Notes: generated from the sequence alone by a model not told the origin. Positions 31,650 to 41,156 are shown, numbered from the stretch's first letter. The stretch: DNA of 64,000 bases from Paraburkholderia lycopersici (GCF_900096975.1 NZ_FMYQ01000033.1:1-64000), one strand, 5' to 3'. Program-made: numbers and translations.

Positions 31650-32870
31650 ATGAACGATTACGCTTCCCACGCCGCCCACGTTTCCGAACCGCGTCCGCAT
31701 GCCGGGCGTCGCGCGGCGCTCGCCTGCATGGTGACGCTAGCCGTGGCGCTCGGTGTCGGGCGTTTCGCCTTTACGCCGCTTTTGCCGCTCATGTTGCACG
31801 GTGGCGCGCTGGACCTGCGTCAAGGCGGCTGGCTCGCCTCGCTCAACTACGCCGGTTATTTCGTCGGCGCGGTCAGTTGCGTCGCGCTGCGCCTCGCGCC
31901 CGCGAAGATCGTGCGCGCGGGCCTCGTGGCCACGGTGCTCCTCACGCTCTCGATGGGGCTCACGCAGCAGTTCTGGACCTGGGCGGCGGTGCGCTTCGTG
32001 GCGGGCGCGGTCAGCGCGTGGACCTTCGTGTTCGCCTCGCAATGGGGCCTGCGGCGGCTCGCGCAACTGGGCGCGAACGAGTGGGGCGGCGTGATCTATA
32101 CCGGGCCCGGCTTCGGCATCATCGCGACGGGGCTTTGGGTCAGCGCGGCGGGGGGCCTGGGCGCGCGGGCCGGCTGGATCGGCTTCGGGCTGATCAGCGT
32201 GCTGCTCGCCGTCGTCGTGTGGCCGGCGTTCGGCGAGGACTCGCGCGCGTTGGCGCCGCGTCCCGGCGCGGGCGCAAAGGCCAGCCACGCGCACGAGGCG
32301 CACGAAGGCCGCCGCGCCGACGCCTTCTGGCTCGTGCTGCTCTACGGCGTGCCCGGCTTCGGCTACATCATCACGGCGACCTTCCTGCCCGTGATCGCGC
32401 GCCACGCGCTGCCCGGCTCGGCGTGGCCCGATCTGTTCTGGCCGATGTTCGGCGCGGCGCTGATCGGGGGCGCGCTGCTTGCGGCGCGGCTGCCGCTGCA
32501 TTGGGACAATCGTCTGATGCTGGCGGGCTGCTATGTGCTGCAAGCCGTGGGCATTGTGCTCGGCATCGTCTGGCCGAACGCCGCGGGGTTTTCGTTCGGC
32601 AGCGTGCTGATTGGCCTGCCGTTCACGGCGATCACGCTCTTCGCCATGCGCGAGGCGCGCCTGCTGCGCGGCGAACGGGCGGCCGCGCTGATGGGCTACG
32701 CGACGGCCGCCTACGGCGTCGGGCAGATCGCGGGACCCCTCGTGGCCGCGCCGCTCGCGACGTCGACAGGGTCGTTCTCGCCGTCGCTTTCGCTCGCGGC
32801 GGGGGCGCTCGTGGCCGGGGCGTTCGGGCTGGTATGGCGGGCGTGGTGCAGCCGGGAAGCGGCGCGTTAG
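31650..32870 (+). CDS. YbfB/YjiJ family MFS transporter
   Basis: A 406-residue inner-membrane transporter with about 12 hydrophobic helices. It has ALACMVTLAVALGVGRFAFTPLLPLM, GWLASLNYAGYFVGAV, and a second-half RNR-like loop MREARLLRGERAAALMGYATAAYGVGQIAGPLVAA. The GRFAFTPLLP block is characteristic of the YbfB/YjiJ branch, whose substrates are not established. Divergent LysR gene upstream. Confidence 0.9.
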   Translation: MNDYASHAAHVSEPRPHAGRRAALACMVTLAVALGVGRFAFTPLLPLMLHGGALDLRQGGWLASLNYAGYFVGAVSCVALRLAPAKIVRAGLVATVLLTLSMGLTQQFWTWAAVRFVAGAVSAWTFVFASQWGLRRLAQLGANEWGGVIYTGPGFGIIATGLWVSAAGGLGARAGWIGFGLISVLLAVVVWPAFGEDSRALAPRPGAGAKASHAHEAHEGRRADAFWLVLLYGVPGFGYIITATFLPVIARHALPGSAWPDLFWPMFGAALIGGALLAARLPLHWDNRLMLAGCYVLQAVGIVLGIVWPNAAGFSFGSVLIGLPFTAITLFAMREARLLRGERAAALMGYATAAYGVGQIAGPLVAAPLATSTGSFSPSLSLAAGALVAGAFGLVWRAWCSREAAR

Positions 32871-33140
32871 CGTCGTGCCGGAAACGGACCGGTCCTTGCG
32901 CGGACGGCCCGTTCGTTTTGCGCCGATGCGCGCCGCGCAGCGTGCCGGAAATCGTCGGCCGTCGGTGCCGATGACGGCGCGCAGGCATTACTCCGCTGAC
33001 ATTACTCATCTCGCCCCTTTCGCCGACGCCGCGCGCCGACTCCGATAGCGCACTAAAATAGCCGTTTCGCGCGGGCGGCGAGCGTGCCCACCGGGCCGCG
33101 CGGCCCGCTTTTAGCGCCATCGATCCACGCCAGTTCCGCC

Positions 33141-33671
33141 ATGAGCGACTACCAGTTTTGCCCGCGCTGCGCCTCGCGCCTGACCGAGCGCGCCGATCCT
33201 GTCCACGAAGGCGGCCGTGTGCGTCTGGCCTGCCCGGACGTTTCGTGCGGCTATGTCTACTGGAATAACCCGCTGCCCGTCGTGGCCGCCATCGTCGAGT
33301 ACGAGGGCCGCATTCTGCTCGCGCGCAACGCCGCCTGGCCCGAAAGCATGTTCGCGCTCATCACGGGTTTCCTCGAAAACGGCGAGACGCCCGAAGAAGG
33401 CATCGCGCGCGAGGTTCACGAGGAGACCTCGCTGCGCGCCGAAAGCGTCGAACTGGTCGGCGTGTACGAGTTCATCCGCAAGAACGAGCTCATCATCGCG
33501 TATCACGTCAAGGCGTCGGGGACGATCGCGCTTTCGCCGGAACTGCTCGAATACCGGCTCGTCGAACCCGCGAAGCTGCGGCCGTGGCGCGCGGGCACGG
33601 GCCTGGCGCTCGGCGAATGGATGCGCCGTCGCGGCCTGCCGTTCGAATTCGTCGAGCGTCCCGGCCAGTGA
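33141..33671 (+). CDS. NUDIX hydrolase with zinc ribbon
   Basis: A 176-residue protein: an N-terminal zinc-ribbon-like region (CPRCASRL and ACPDVSC, about 7-37) followed by a Nudix domain with a complete box (GFLENGETPEEGIAREVHEE then TSL). The zinc ribbon plus Nudix layout resembles NADH pyrophosphatase NudC, but the SQPWPFPxS-type tail is absent, so it may act on another nucleotide. The 270 bp before it (32871-33140) show no gene or clear signal. Confidence 0.9.
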   Translation: MSDYQFCPRCASRLTERADPVHEGGRVRLACPDVSCGYVYWNNPLPVVAAIVEYEGRILLARNAAWPESMFALITGFLENGETPEEGIAREVHEETSLRAESVELVGVYEFIRKNELIIAYHVKASGTIALSPELLEYRLVEPAKLRPWRAGTGLALGEWMRRRGLPFEFVERPGQ

Positions 33672-33722
33672 CGGCCGCGCGACGCTCGCCGCCAAACCTC
33701 GCAGTCTCTCTGGATCACGCCG

Positions 33723-34199
33723 ATGAACCGACCCGTCACCGTCGCCCGCTCCGGGTATCGCCATTTCCTGCCGATCGGCACGCGCTGGATGGACAATGAC
33801 GTCTACGGCCATGTGAACAACGTCGTTTATTACAGCTACTTCGACACCGTGGTGAACGAGTATCTGATTCGCGCGGGCGCGCTCGACATCGAGCACGGCG
33901 CGACGATCGGGCTCGTCGTCGAGACGCAGTGCAACTACTTCGCGCCGCTCGCGTTTCCCGAACGCCTGGAGGCGGGGCTGCGGGTCGCGCGGCTCGGCTC
34001 GTCGAGCGTGCGCTACGAGGTCGGACTCTTCCGCGAAGGCGAGGCCGCGCCCGCCGCGCAGGGCCATTTCGTGCACGTCTACGTCGACCGGGCGTCGCGC
34101 CGGCCCGTGAGCGCGCTGCCCGATGCGCTGCGGGCGGCGCTGGAGCCGCTCGTCGTGGCGCGCGAAGCCGCCAAATCCGGCGAGACGGCGCGGCCCTGA
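33723..34199 (+). CDS. Hotdog-fold acyl-CoA thioesterase (YbgC/4HBT-like)
   Basis: A 158-residue thioesterase of the 4-hydroxybenzoyl-CoA type: TRWMDNDVYGHVNNVVYYSY holds the catalytic aspartate and the HVNN motif, followed by FDTVVNEYLIRAG and QCNYFAPLAFPERLEAGLRV. It should hydrolyse short or aromatic acyl-CoA. It begins 51 bp after the NUDIX gene on the same strand, and may be co-transcribed. The C-terminal 25 residues are variable. Confidence 0.92.
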   Translation: MNRPVTVARSGYRHFLPIGTRWMDNDVYGHVNNVVYYSYFDTVVNEYLIRAGALDIEHGATIGLVVETQCNYFAPLAFPERLEAGLRVARLGSSSVRYEVGLFREGEAAPAAQGHFVHVYVDRASRRPVSALPDALRAALEPLVVAREAAKSGETARP

Positions 34200-34377
34200 G
34201 CGCGGTCGCGGCAGACGCAACGAAAGCCGCGGACGCAGCCCGCAACGGTCCAGGCGCGACGCCGGCCCGCAGGCCCTCGTCATCGTGACCGACGTGACCG
34301 ACGTACTCGACGGCATCGGCTCCGGTGCCGCTGCGCCTGCTGCTGTCCGCCGACGAAGCGAGCCGACAACGTGTATC

Positions 34378-35292
34378 TCAGCGCCGCACGCCCACGCGCC
34401 CGAGCGCATTCATCGGCCCGAGTTGCGCGAGGGTCTGCAACTGCGCCGCGTTGCGCACGAAGAACGAGCCCGCGAAGCCAAGCGAATTCACCGATATACC
34501 CTCGACGCATTCTGCCGAGCGCGGCACCGCCAGCATCCAGCGGCGCGTGACGAGCAGATTGTAGGGCGCCCCTTGATACGCGACGCCGCCTGCATGGACG
34601 GACGGCACGTCCACCGCATCGAGCAGCGCGCGATAGCAGCCGAGCGCAACGCGCGCAGCATCGTCCGGCGTGGCGGAGCGCAGGCCGGGATCGAACCGCG
34701 CGAACGCATGGCGAAACCTGAGCCCCGGCACGATCGCAATGGGATGTGCGCCTTGTGCCGCCTGCGCGTCGCGGAACAGCGCCTCGACCGGCGCGTGATT
34801 CGCCTCGTCGCCCGTCGCGGCCGGCACTTCGCCGCCGAGCGGCAACGGGACCATCTGCAGATGCTTGTGTGCCTGGCTCGCGCCCGCGGCCGCGCCGCCG
34901 TTGTAAAAGCCAAGGCCGTCGATCTCGCGCATCGCCGCTAGCAGCGCGGAGAAGTCCGCCGCGTCGAGCAGCGCCTCCTGCGGCTCGTAGCTGCGCGTCA
35001 CGATCAGCAGATGCTGGTCGATCACGTTGAACTTGTTGAGGAGCGCCACATGCGTCGGCGAGAGATCGGCGACGAAGAGGTCGCGCTCGTAGGGCAGAAA
35101 CGGATCGCGCGGCGGCCGGGTGTGCGGCGTGAGGCGCGCCGCCTCCTTGCGCGCGAGGTTTTCCGCCACGCGCACGGCGAAACGCACGCCGCCGTCGTCG
35201 ATGAACGTGTGCGCTGTTTCGATCGGATGGAGCGCGCCGCAGGCAAGCGCGTGCGCGGTCTGCCGCTCGATGGCCGCGCGCAGCGAGCCCAT
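34378..35292 (-). CDS. ATP adenylyltransferase (Ap4A phosphorylase) family
   Basis: A 304-residue HIT-superfamily protein: FLPYERDLFVADLSPTHVALLNKFNVIDQHLLIVTRSYEPQ and the catalytic SQAHKHLQMVPLP (HxHxQ), then a C-terminal domain with NLLVTRRWMLAVPRS. The family splits diadenosine tetraphosphate with phosphate into ATP and ADP. It starts 6 bp after the adenosine-specific kinase gene ends, so the two form an operon, linking alarmone and adenosine nucleotide turnover. Confidence 0.92.
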   Translation of the reverse strand: MGSLRAAIERQTAHALACGALHPIETAHTFIDDGGVRFAVRVAENLARKEAARLTPHTRPPRDPFLPYERDLFVADLSPTHVALLNKFNVIDQHLLIVTRSYEPQEALLDAADFSALLAAMREIDGLGFYNGGAAAGASQAHKHLQMVPLPLGGEVPAATGDEANHAPVEALFRDAQAAQGAHPIAIVPGLRFRHAFARFDPGLRSATPDDAARVALGCYRALLDAVDVPSVHAGGVAYQGAPYNLLVTRRWMLAVPRSAECVEGISVNSLGFAGSFFVRNAAQLQTLAQLGPMNALGRVGVRR

Positions 35293-35298
35293 CGGCGC

Positions 35299-35784
35299 TC
35301 AGGCCTTGTACCCGATTGCGCGCAGCAGGTCCTTGCGCCAGCGGACGTCGTCCTCGGCCTCGACGCCGAGCGGCGGCATGCCGTCCACCACGCCGACGAT
35401 GCCGCGGCCGCGATCCGTCTCCGCGACCAGCACCTGCGTCGGGTTCGCGGTGGCGCAGAAGATGCGGCAGACCTCGGGCACGCCCTTGATGGCATTGAGC
35501 ACGTTGATCGGGAAAAAGCCGTCGCCCAGAAAGACAATGAAGCAGTGCCCCGCGGCGATGCGCAGCGCGTTCTGCGTGGCCATTTCGATCAGTGCGTCCT
35601 GAGTGCCCGAGCGCCGCACGAGCCGCTTTCCCGATGCCTCGCAGAAGGCGAGCCCGAACTGGATGCCGGGCACCGTGCCGACGAGCGCCTCGTGGAGATC
35701 CTCGACGGACTTGATGAAATGCGTCTGGCCGAGGATGAAGTTGGTGGCTTCGGGCTTTTCGATCTCTACCGTGGACAGTTGCAT
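35299..35784 (-). CDS. Adenosine-specific kinase family protein
   Basis: A 161-residue protein of the PF04008 family, named for an archaeal adenosine-specific kinase: EKPEATNFILGQTHFIKSVE, GIQFGLAFCEASGKRLVRRSG, AAGHCFIVFLGDGFFPINVLNAIKGVPEVC, TANPTQVLVAETDRGRGIVGVVDG. The bacterial members are not well characterised. It is first gene of the pair with the Ap4A phosphorylase-like gene. Both act on adenosine compounds, which supports a nucleotide-salvage role by inference. Confidence 0.9.
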   Translation of the reverse strand: MQLSTVEIEKPEATNFILGQTHFIKSVEDLHEALVGTVPGIQFGLAFCEASGKRLVRRSGTQDALIEMATQNALRIAAGHCFIVFLGDGFFPINVLNAIKGVPEVCRIFCATANPTQVLVAETDRGRGIVGVVDGMPPLGVEAEDDVRWRKDLLRAIGYKA

Positions 35785-35952
35785 GGCGAACCTCGCGGGC
35801 GGGGCGTCTCGAAAGCGGCCGCCTTTTGCCCCGCCTCGGGCGGCGCCGCCATCATCAAGCCTAGTACGAAGTCGCGGCGAGGCAAAGCGTGCGCGGGCGC
35901 ACGAGGCGAAACGGCCGGCCGCCTGAGCGCCGCCTGGCGCCCGAGGCGGCGC

Positions 35953-37215
35953 TCAGGCCGCTTTCTTCGCGCGCTTGCCTTCCACGTCGGGCAGGAACAC
36001 GGTGAGGATGCCGATGAGCGGCAGGAACGAGCAGACCTTGTAGACGAAGGCGACGCTCGTGGCATCCGCCAACTGGCCGAGCACGGCCGCGCCGATGCCG
36101 CCCAGGCCGAACGCGAAGCCGAAGAAGAGGCCCGCGACCATGCCCACCTTGCCCGGAATCAGCTCCTGCGCATAGACGAGGATGGCCGAGAACGCCGAGG
36201 CCAGCACCACGCCGATGATGACCGTGAGCACGCCGGTCCAGAACAGGTTGGCGTAGGGCAGGAGCAGCGTGAACGGCGCCACGCCGAGAATGGAGCCCCA
36301 GATTACGTACTTGCGGCCGATGCGGTCGCCCACCGGGCCGCCGATGATCGTGCCTGCCGCGACGGCCGCGAGGAACACGAACAGATGGATCTGCGCGGCC
36401 TGCACGGTCAGGTGGAAGCGGTCGATCAGATAGAACGTGAAATAGCTGTTGATGCTCGCGAGGTAGAAGTACTTCGAGAACACGAGCAGCACGAGAATGC
36501 CGATGGCAGCCGCCACGCGGCCGCGTGAGAGCGCGGCGTGAGGTGTGCCGGCGCGCTTTTTCTTCATGGCCGGATGCGCTTTGTACCAGCGGCCGATCTG
36601 CGTGAGCACGACCATGCCGACGAGCGCCGCCGCCGAGAACCACGCGATGCTGCGCTGGCCGTGCGGAATGACGATCGCCGCGGCGAGCAGCGGACCGAGC
36701 GACGAGCCCGCGTTGCCGCCCACCTGGAAGAGCGATTGCGCAAGACCGTGACGGCCGCCCGACGCCATGCGCGCGACGCGCGACGACTCCGGATGGAACA
36801 CCGAGGAGCCGCAGCCCACCAGCGCGGCGGCGCAGAGCAATACCGCGAAACTCGGCGCGACCGACATGAGCAGCAGCCCGCAGAGTGTGAAACCCATGCC
36901 GACGGGCAGCGAGTACGGCAGTGGGCGCTTGTCGGTATAGACGCCGACGAGCGGCTGCAGCATCGACGCCGTGATCTGGTAAGTCAAGGTGATGAGGCCG
37001 ATCTGCGTGAACGACAGCGAGAAGTTGTCCTTGAGCATCGGGTAGATGGCCAGGATCAGCGACTGGATCATGTCGTTGAGCAGGTGCGAGAAGCTGATCG
37101 CGCCCAGCACCGTGTAGACGGTGCGTTGCGCGGCGCCGCTGGCGGCGGGCGCGGCGGCCGCGGACGAACCCGCGACGGCGCCCGGCAGGGCGCGCTTGTC
37201 GAGACTGGTTTCCAT
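35953..37215 (-). CDS. MFS transporter, fosmidomycin-resistance (Fsr) type
   Basis: A 420-residue transporter with about 12 helices. The first helix region FSHLLNDMIQSLILAIYPML and the loop SSVFHPESSRVARMASGGRHGLAQSLFQVGGNAG are hallmarks of the Fsr group (HPE and GGNxG motifs). A known member exports fosmidomycin; the natural substrate is unknown. The 37-residue Ala-rich leader before helix 1 is probably cytoplasmic. Stands alone. Confidence 0.93.
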   Translation of the reverse strand: METSLDKRALPGAVAGSSAAAAPAASGAAQRTVYTVLGAISFSHLLNDMIQSLILAIYPMLKDNFSLSFTQIGLITLTYQITASMLQPLVGVYTDKRPLPYSLPVGMGFTLCGLLLMSVAPSFAVLLCAAALVGCGSSVFHPESSRVARMASGGRHGLAQSLFQVGGNAGSSLGPLLAAAIVIPHGQRSIAWFSAAALVGMVVLTQIGRWYKAHPAMKKKRAGTPHAALSRGRVAAAIGILVLLVFSKYFYLASINSYFTFYLIDRFHLTVQAAQIHLFVFLAAVAAGTIIGGPVGDRIGRKYVIWGSILGVAPFTLLLPYANLFWTGVLTVIIGVVLASAFSAILVYAQELIPGKVGMVAGLFFGFAFGLGGIGAAVLGQLADATSVAFVYKVCSFLPLIGILTVFLPDVEGKRAKKAA

Positions 37216-37649
37216 GTTGTCGGTAGCAGCAGAGAGTATTCAGCGGGCGCCGCTCCGGGAAGGCGGCGGCGACGGCATGAAAGGACAGGTATAAGAGTTA
37301 TGAGCGCAGTGTAATGTGTCTCGCTTGAACCGTACGGACAAGATTTGTCGAGAATCGGACATGGCGGCCGGCCTTGGCTCTGCGGCCAGGTGTCGCGGGG
37401 GAGGGCGCCGGTTCCCGAAATTCATCGAAGAATTTTGGCGTTTCTTTTTGGCCATGTATAACCCGCCGGTACGCGTGCCCACGAGGCGCGCAAATACGGG
37501 GCCGGTTGAGGGACCGCATGAGGCGCAGCAACGTTAAAGATTGCGCGCCGATGTGCCGTAGACCGGAGTTGAGGCGTAGCGCATATCACGAACGGTGGCG
37601 TTGGGCCGGCCAACAAAGTAGCTGCAGGATAGCTGCAGGAGACCGACAA
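37216..37649 (+). other. Intergenic region upstream of the chemoreceptor
   Basis: A 434-bp gap between divergent genes with no convincing coding sequence. It holds a promoter-like pair (37435-37462) and, near its end, a perfect tandem duplication TAGCTGCAGGA (37619-37629, 37630-37640). The second copy supplies the chemoreceptor's ribosome binding site. Confidence 0.6.
37435..37462 (+). promoter_or_regulatory. Candidate promoter of the chemoreceptor gene
   Basis: TTGGCG (37435-37440) and TATAAC (37457-37462) are 16 bp apart. It would give a leader of about 180 nt. No sigma-28-type motif was recognised. Confidence 0.35.
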
Positions 37650-39332
37650 ATGAAAGCAGTAACGCAAGGCGGCAGCCATGCGAGCTTCGTGCCGCAGGAC
37701 CCGGCGGGACGCACGACGGGCGTGCAGCAACGCAACACCGGGCGCGCGGGCGTCGCAGCGGGCAGCTCGCGACTGTCCGTAAAAGCGACGCTGCGTCTTG
37801 CCTTCGCGCTCGTGCTGATCGGCACGCTCGCCATCGGCGCCATTTCGCTCGCGCAGATCAGCCGCCTGAACGGCTCGACGCAATCGATCTACGAGCAGGG
37901 CTACGTGGCGAGCCGCGCGGCCGAGGAAGCACGCGGCCATGTGCTGCGCGCAAGCCGCGCGCAGAAGATGCTGCTTACCGCGACCACGGCGCGCGAGCGC
38001 GACGAGCTGGGTCAGGACGTCGACAAGGATCTCGGCGCGCTCGCGCGCGGGATGAGCCAGTTGCAGCAATACGCGCAGGAGCAGGGTGGCGACGCGCTCA
38101 CGTTGCAAAAGAAGCTCGCCGATGCGACCACGGCGTGGAGCGGCCACGTGCGGGATTTCGTGACGCTCGTGAAGCAGCAGCCGCTCGACCTCTCGCAGAT
38201 GAGCTGGCAGGTGGGCACCCAGGACGTGTCGCTGCTCGTCGAAACCGGCAAGCTCGAAACGCTCGTCGACGACCTCGTCGCGCAGCGCGGCACGGCCGCC
38301 AAGGCGACGATCGAAAAGGCCGGGTTCATCTTCAGGTCGTCGTTCGTGATGATGGCCGTCGCGACCGTGGCGATGTTCGTGCTCGCGTTTTTCGTGAGCG
38401 AGTGGGTCGTGCGCCGCATCGCGCGGCAACTGGGCGGCGAGCCCGCGCACGCCAAGGCGATCGCCGCGCGCATCGCCGCCGGCAATCTCGCGCAGCCCGT
38501 GGCGGTTCACGCACGCGACGCGTCGAGCATGCTGGGCGCGCTGCGCGACATGCAGAGCGGCCTGTCGACGACGGTGGCCGAGATCGCCGCGAGCGCCGAA
38601 GCGATCGCCTCCGCATCGGGCGAAATCTCGACGGGCAATCTCGACCTCTCGCGCCGCACGGAGGAGCAGGCCATGGCGCTCGAGCGCACCGCGAGCAGCA
38701 TGGAGCAGCTCACGTCCACGGTGCGCCTGAACGCCGAAAACGCCGAGCAGGCCAGCACGCTCGCGGGCAACGCCTCGGCGATCGCGGAAAAGGGCGGCTC
38801 GGTGGTGGGGCGCGTGGTCGCGACGATGCAGGACATCAACGACAGCGCGAAGAGCATTGCGGACATCATCGGCGTGATCGAGGGCATTGCGTTCCAGACC
38901 AACATTCTCGCGCTCAATGCCGCTGTCGAAGCGGCGCGCGCGGGCGAGGAAGGGCGCGGATTCGCGGTGGTGGCGGGCGAGGTGCGCAGCCTCGCGCAGC
39001 GCAGCGCGGCGGCGGCCAAGGAGATCAAGACGCTCATCGGCACCTCGGTCGAGCGCGTGGCCAACGGTTCGACGCTGGCGCAGGATGCGGGCTCGACAAT
39101 GGACGAAGTCGTGAAGGCCGTGAAGCGCGTGAACGACATCATCGGCGAGATTTCGGCGGCTTCGCGCGAGCAGCGCGCGGGCATCGAGGAGATCAGCCGC
39201 GCGGTCACGCAGATGGATGCGGGCACGCAGCAGAACGCGGCGCTCGTGGAAGAGGCCACGGCTGCGGCGCAGTCGCTCGACGATCAGGCGAAGGTGCTCA
39301 AGCGCCTCGTGGGGAAATTCCGGCTGGCGTGA
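37650..39332 (+). CDS. Methyl-accepting chemotaxis protein
   Basis: A 560-residue transmembrane chemoreceptor. TM1 is at about 47-66 (LRLAFALVLIGTLAIGAISL), a four-helix-bundle periplasmic ligand domain at about 67-225, and TM2 at about 230-250 (SFVMMAVATVAMFVLAFFVS). A HAMP domain follows, then a signalling domain whose tip is EGIAFQTNILALNAAVEAAR followed by AGEEGRGFAVVAGEVRSLAQ. No C-terminal NWETF-type pentapeptide is seen. The start at MKAVTQ has a GCAGGAG site. It is convergent with the inositol operon; whether it senses inositol is unknown. Confidence 0.93.
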   Translation: MKAVTQGGSHASFVPQDPAGRTTGVQQRNTGRAGVAAGSSRLSVKATLRLAFALVLIGTLAIGAISLAQISRLNGSTQSIYEQGYVASRAAEEARGHVLRASRAQKMLLTATTARERDELGQDVDKDLGALARGMSQLQQYAQEQGGDALTLQKKLADATTAWSGHVRDFVTLVKQQPLDLSQMSWQVGTQDVSLLVETGKLETLVDDLVAQRGTAAKATIEKAGFIFRSSFVMMAVATVAMFVLAFFVSEWVVRRIARQLGGEPAHAKAIAARIAAGNLAQPVAVHARDASSMLGALRDMQSGLSTTVAEIAASAEAIASASGEISTGNLDLSRRTEEQAMALERTASSMEQLTSTVRLNAENAEQASTLAGNASAIAEKGGSVVGRVVATMQDINDSAKSIADIIGVIEGIAFQTNILALNAAVEAARAGEEGRGFAVVAGEVRSLAQRSAAAAKEIKTLIGTSVERVANGSTLAQDAGSTMDEVVKAVKRVNDIIGEISAASREQRAGIEEISRAVTQMDAGTQQNAALVEEATAAAQSLDDQAKVLKRLVGKFRLA

Positions 39333-39361
39333 GCGTCGCCATCGGGTTTGCTCGAGCAGCG

Positions 39362-39397
39362 AAAAACGCCGCGTGCATCGACACGCGGCGTTTTTTT
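39362..39397. terminator. Bidirectional terminator between chemoreceptor and iolB
   Basis: CGCCGCGTG and CACGCGGCG arms (39367-39375, 39382-39390) flanked by AAAAA and TTTTTTT serve both convergent transcripts. Confidence 0.9.
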
Positions 39398-39408
39398 ATG
39401 GGCGCGCG

Positions 39409-40212
39409 TCACGTCGCGTCGCGCCCGATGATCCACTCGTGCGCGGGATCGTTGTGGAAATGCCATTCGCGCGTCGGCCCCGCCATCACGTTCAGATAAT
39501 AGGAATCGTAGCCATACGGCACGACCACGGGATGATAGCCGCGCGGCACCATGACGACGTCGTGATCTTCCACGGCCATCGTTTCGTCGAGATCGCGCGC
39601 GTCGGTGTACACGCGCTGGAACGCGAAGCCCTGGCGCGGATTGAGCCGGTGATAGTAGGTTTCCTCGAGCGCGCTTTCCTGCGGCAAGCGGTCGGCGTCG
39701 TGCTTGTGCGGCGGGTAGCTCGACGAATGTCCCGAAGGCGTGCGCACTTCCACCACGAGCAGCGATTCCGCAGGCTCGGTTTGCGGCAGGATATCGCATA
39801 CGTAGCGCGTATTCGCGTTCTTGCCGCGCGTGGAACGCTTCATCTGCGCGGGCTCGATGAGGCGGACGGGCAACGTACCCTTTGCGGGCGCGCTCGCCAC
39901 GCCTACTTCGGCGTCGCGCGTCGCGCGCACGGTGGCCTTCACGCCGGGCGACACGTAGAGCGCATAGGGCGCGGTATCCTCGAACACGCTGTCGCGCGAG
40001 CCGAGACCCGGCCAGCGCGCGCCGCCGGCCTCGATGTCCACCGCGCCCGAGAGCACGACGATGCAGCTCTCGCGATCGGGCTCGGCCACGTAGACGACTT
40101 CGTCGGCCGCGAGCCGGTATGCGGCGAATCCGACATAGCGCCAGTCGGCCGTGGCGGGCGTGACGCGCGCGATCGTCTGGCCCTCGCGCGCGGCCTTGAC
40201 CAGAAGACTCAT
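39409..40212 (-). CDS. iolB: 5-deoxy-glucuronate isomerase
   Basis: A 267-residue cupin-type isomerase converting 5-deoxy-D-glucuronate to 2-deoxy-5-keto-D-gluconate in inositol breakdown. It has YVGFAAYRLAADE, NTRYVCDILP, VEVRTPSGHSSSYPPHKHD (metal-binding histidines), LEETYYHRLNPRQGFAFQRVY and VPRGYHPVVVPYGYDSYYLNVMAG. Start at MSLLVK with GGAGG upstream, overlapping the iolE stop (ATGA). It is the last gene of the inositol operon. Confidence 0.95.
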   Translation of the reverse strand: MSLLVKAAREGQTIARVTPATADWRYVGFAAYRLAADEVVYVAEPDRESCIVVLSGAVDIEAGGARWPGLGSRDSVFEDTAPYALYVSPGVKATVRATRDAEVGVASAPAKGTLPVRLIEPAQMKRSTRGKNANTRYVCDILPQTEPAESLLVVEVRTPSGHSSSYPPHKHDADRLPQESALEETYYHRLNPRQGFAFQRVYTDARDLDETMAVEDHDVVMVPRGYHPVVVPYGYDSYYLNVMAGPTREWHFHNDPAHEWIIGRDAT

Positions 40213-41123
40213 GCTGCCTCCTTCGATTCGGTATCCGTAGCATCGACGAGCGCGCGCAGCGTTCGATAACCCTTTTGCGCGTATTCGTATGGCGGCGCGA
40301 TCACGGGGTCCTGCTCGGCTTCGACGACGAGCCAGCCACGATAACCGTGGCGCTTCAGGCGCGCGACGATCGCGGGGAAATCGACGGCGCCGTCGCCGGG
40401 CACGGTGAACGCGCCAGCGAGCACGGCGTCGAGAAAGCTCCAGTTGCGGTTGCGCGCAAGCTTCACGACGGCGGGGCGCACGTCCTTGCAGTGAACGTGG
40501 CACACGCGCGCGGCGTGCTTGTCGAGTTCGGCAACGGGGTCTCCGCCCGCGAACGTGATATGGCCCGAGTCGAACAGCAGTCCCACGGCGTCGCTCGTGC
40601 GCGCCATGAGCCTGTCGACGTCGGCGGGCGTTTCCACATAGGCGCCCATGTGATGGTGATAAGCAAGGCGCACGCCGCGCGAGAGCGTGTGGCGCGCGAA
40701 CGCATCGAGCCGTGCGGCGTATTCGTCCCAGTGCTTCTCGCTGAAAAAGCGCGGACGCTGATAAAGCGGACGCGGCGCGCCCTGGATCGAATCGGCCACT
40801 TCGCCGTAGACCATCACGGTCGCGCCGTTCTGCGCGAGCAGATCCAGATGCTTCTCGACGGCGGCGATCTCGTCTTCCACGCCGCGCCGCGCGAGCATGC
40901 CCGAATACCAGCCGGAGACGAGCGACAGGCCGTATTGCGCGAAGAGCGCCTTGAGCGCCTGCGGCTCGCGCGGAAACTTGTTGCCGAGTTCGAAGCCCTC
41001 ATAGCCGATCTCGCGGCCCTCGGCGAGCGCCACGGAAAGCGGCGTCTCGCCGCCGAGCGAGGGCAGGTCGTCGTTCATCCACGACAGCGGGTTGATGCCG
41101 ATGCGTACTTCAAATGCGCTCAT
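40209..41123 (-). CDS. iolE: Inosose dehydratase (2-keto-myo-inositol dehydratase)
   Basis: A 304-residue TIM-barrel protein of the xylose-isomerase-like superfamily that removes water from scyllo-inosose. It has RIGINPLSWMNDDLPSLGGETPL, GYEGFELGNKFP, VRLAYHHHMGAYVET, VGLLFDSGHITFAGGD and VCHVHCKDVR, then GWLVVEAEQDP. Metal ligands are visible as E, D, H and E in these blocks. Coupled to iolB by a 4-bp overlap; 33 bp after iolD. Confidence 0.95.
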   Translation of the reverse strand: MSAFEVRIGINPLSWMNDDLPSLGGETPLSVALAEGREIGYEGFELGNKFPREPQALKALFAQYGLSLVSGWYSGMLARRGVEDEIAAVEKHLDLLAQNGATVMVYGEVADSIQGAPRPLYQRPRFFSEKHWDEYAARLDAFARHTLSRGVRLAYHHHMGAYVETPADVDRLMARTSDAVGLLFDSGHITFAGGDPVAELDKHAARVCHVHCKDVRPAVVKLARNRNWSFLDAVLAGAFTVPGDGAVDFPAIVARLKRHGYRGWLVVEAEQDPVIAPPYEYAQKGYRTLRALVDATDTESKEAA

Positions 41124-41156
41124 GTGCGCTCCTCGATGTCTCTGTCGTCGGGCTCG

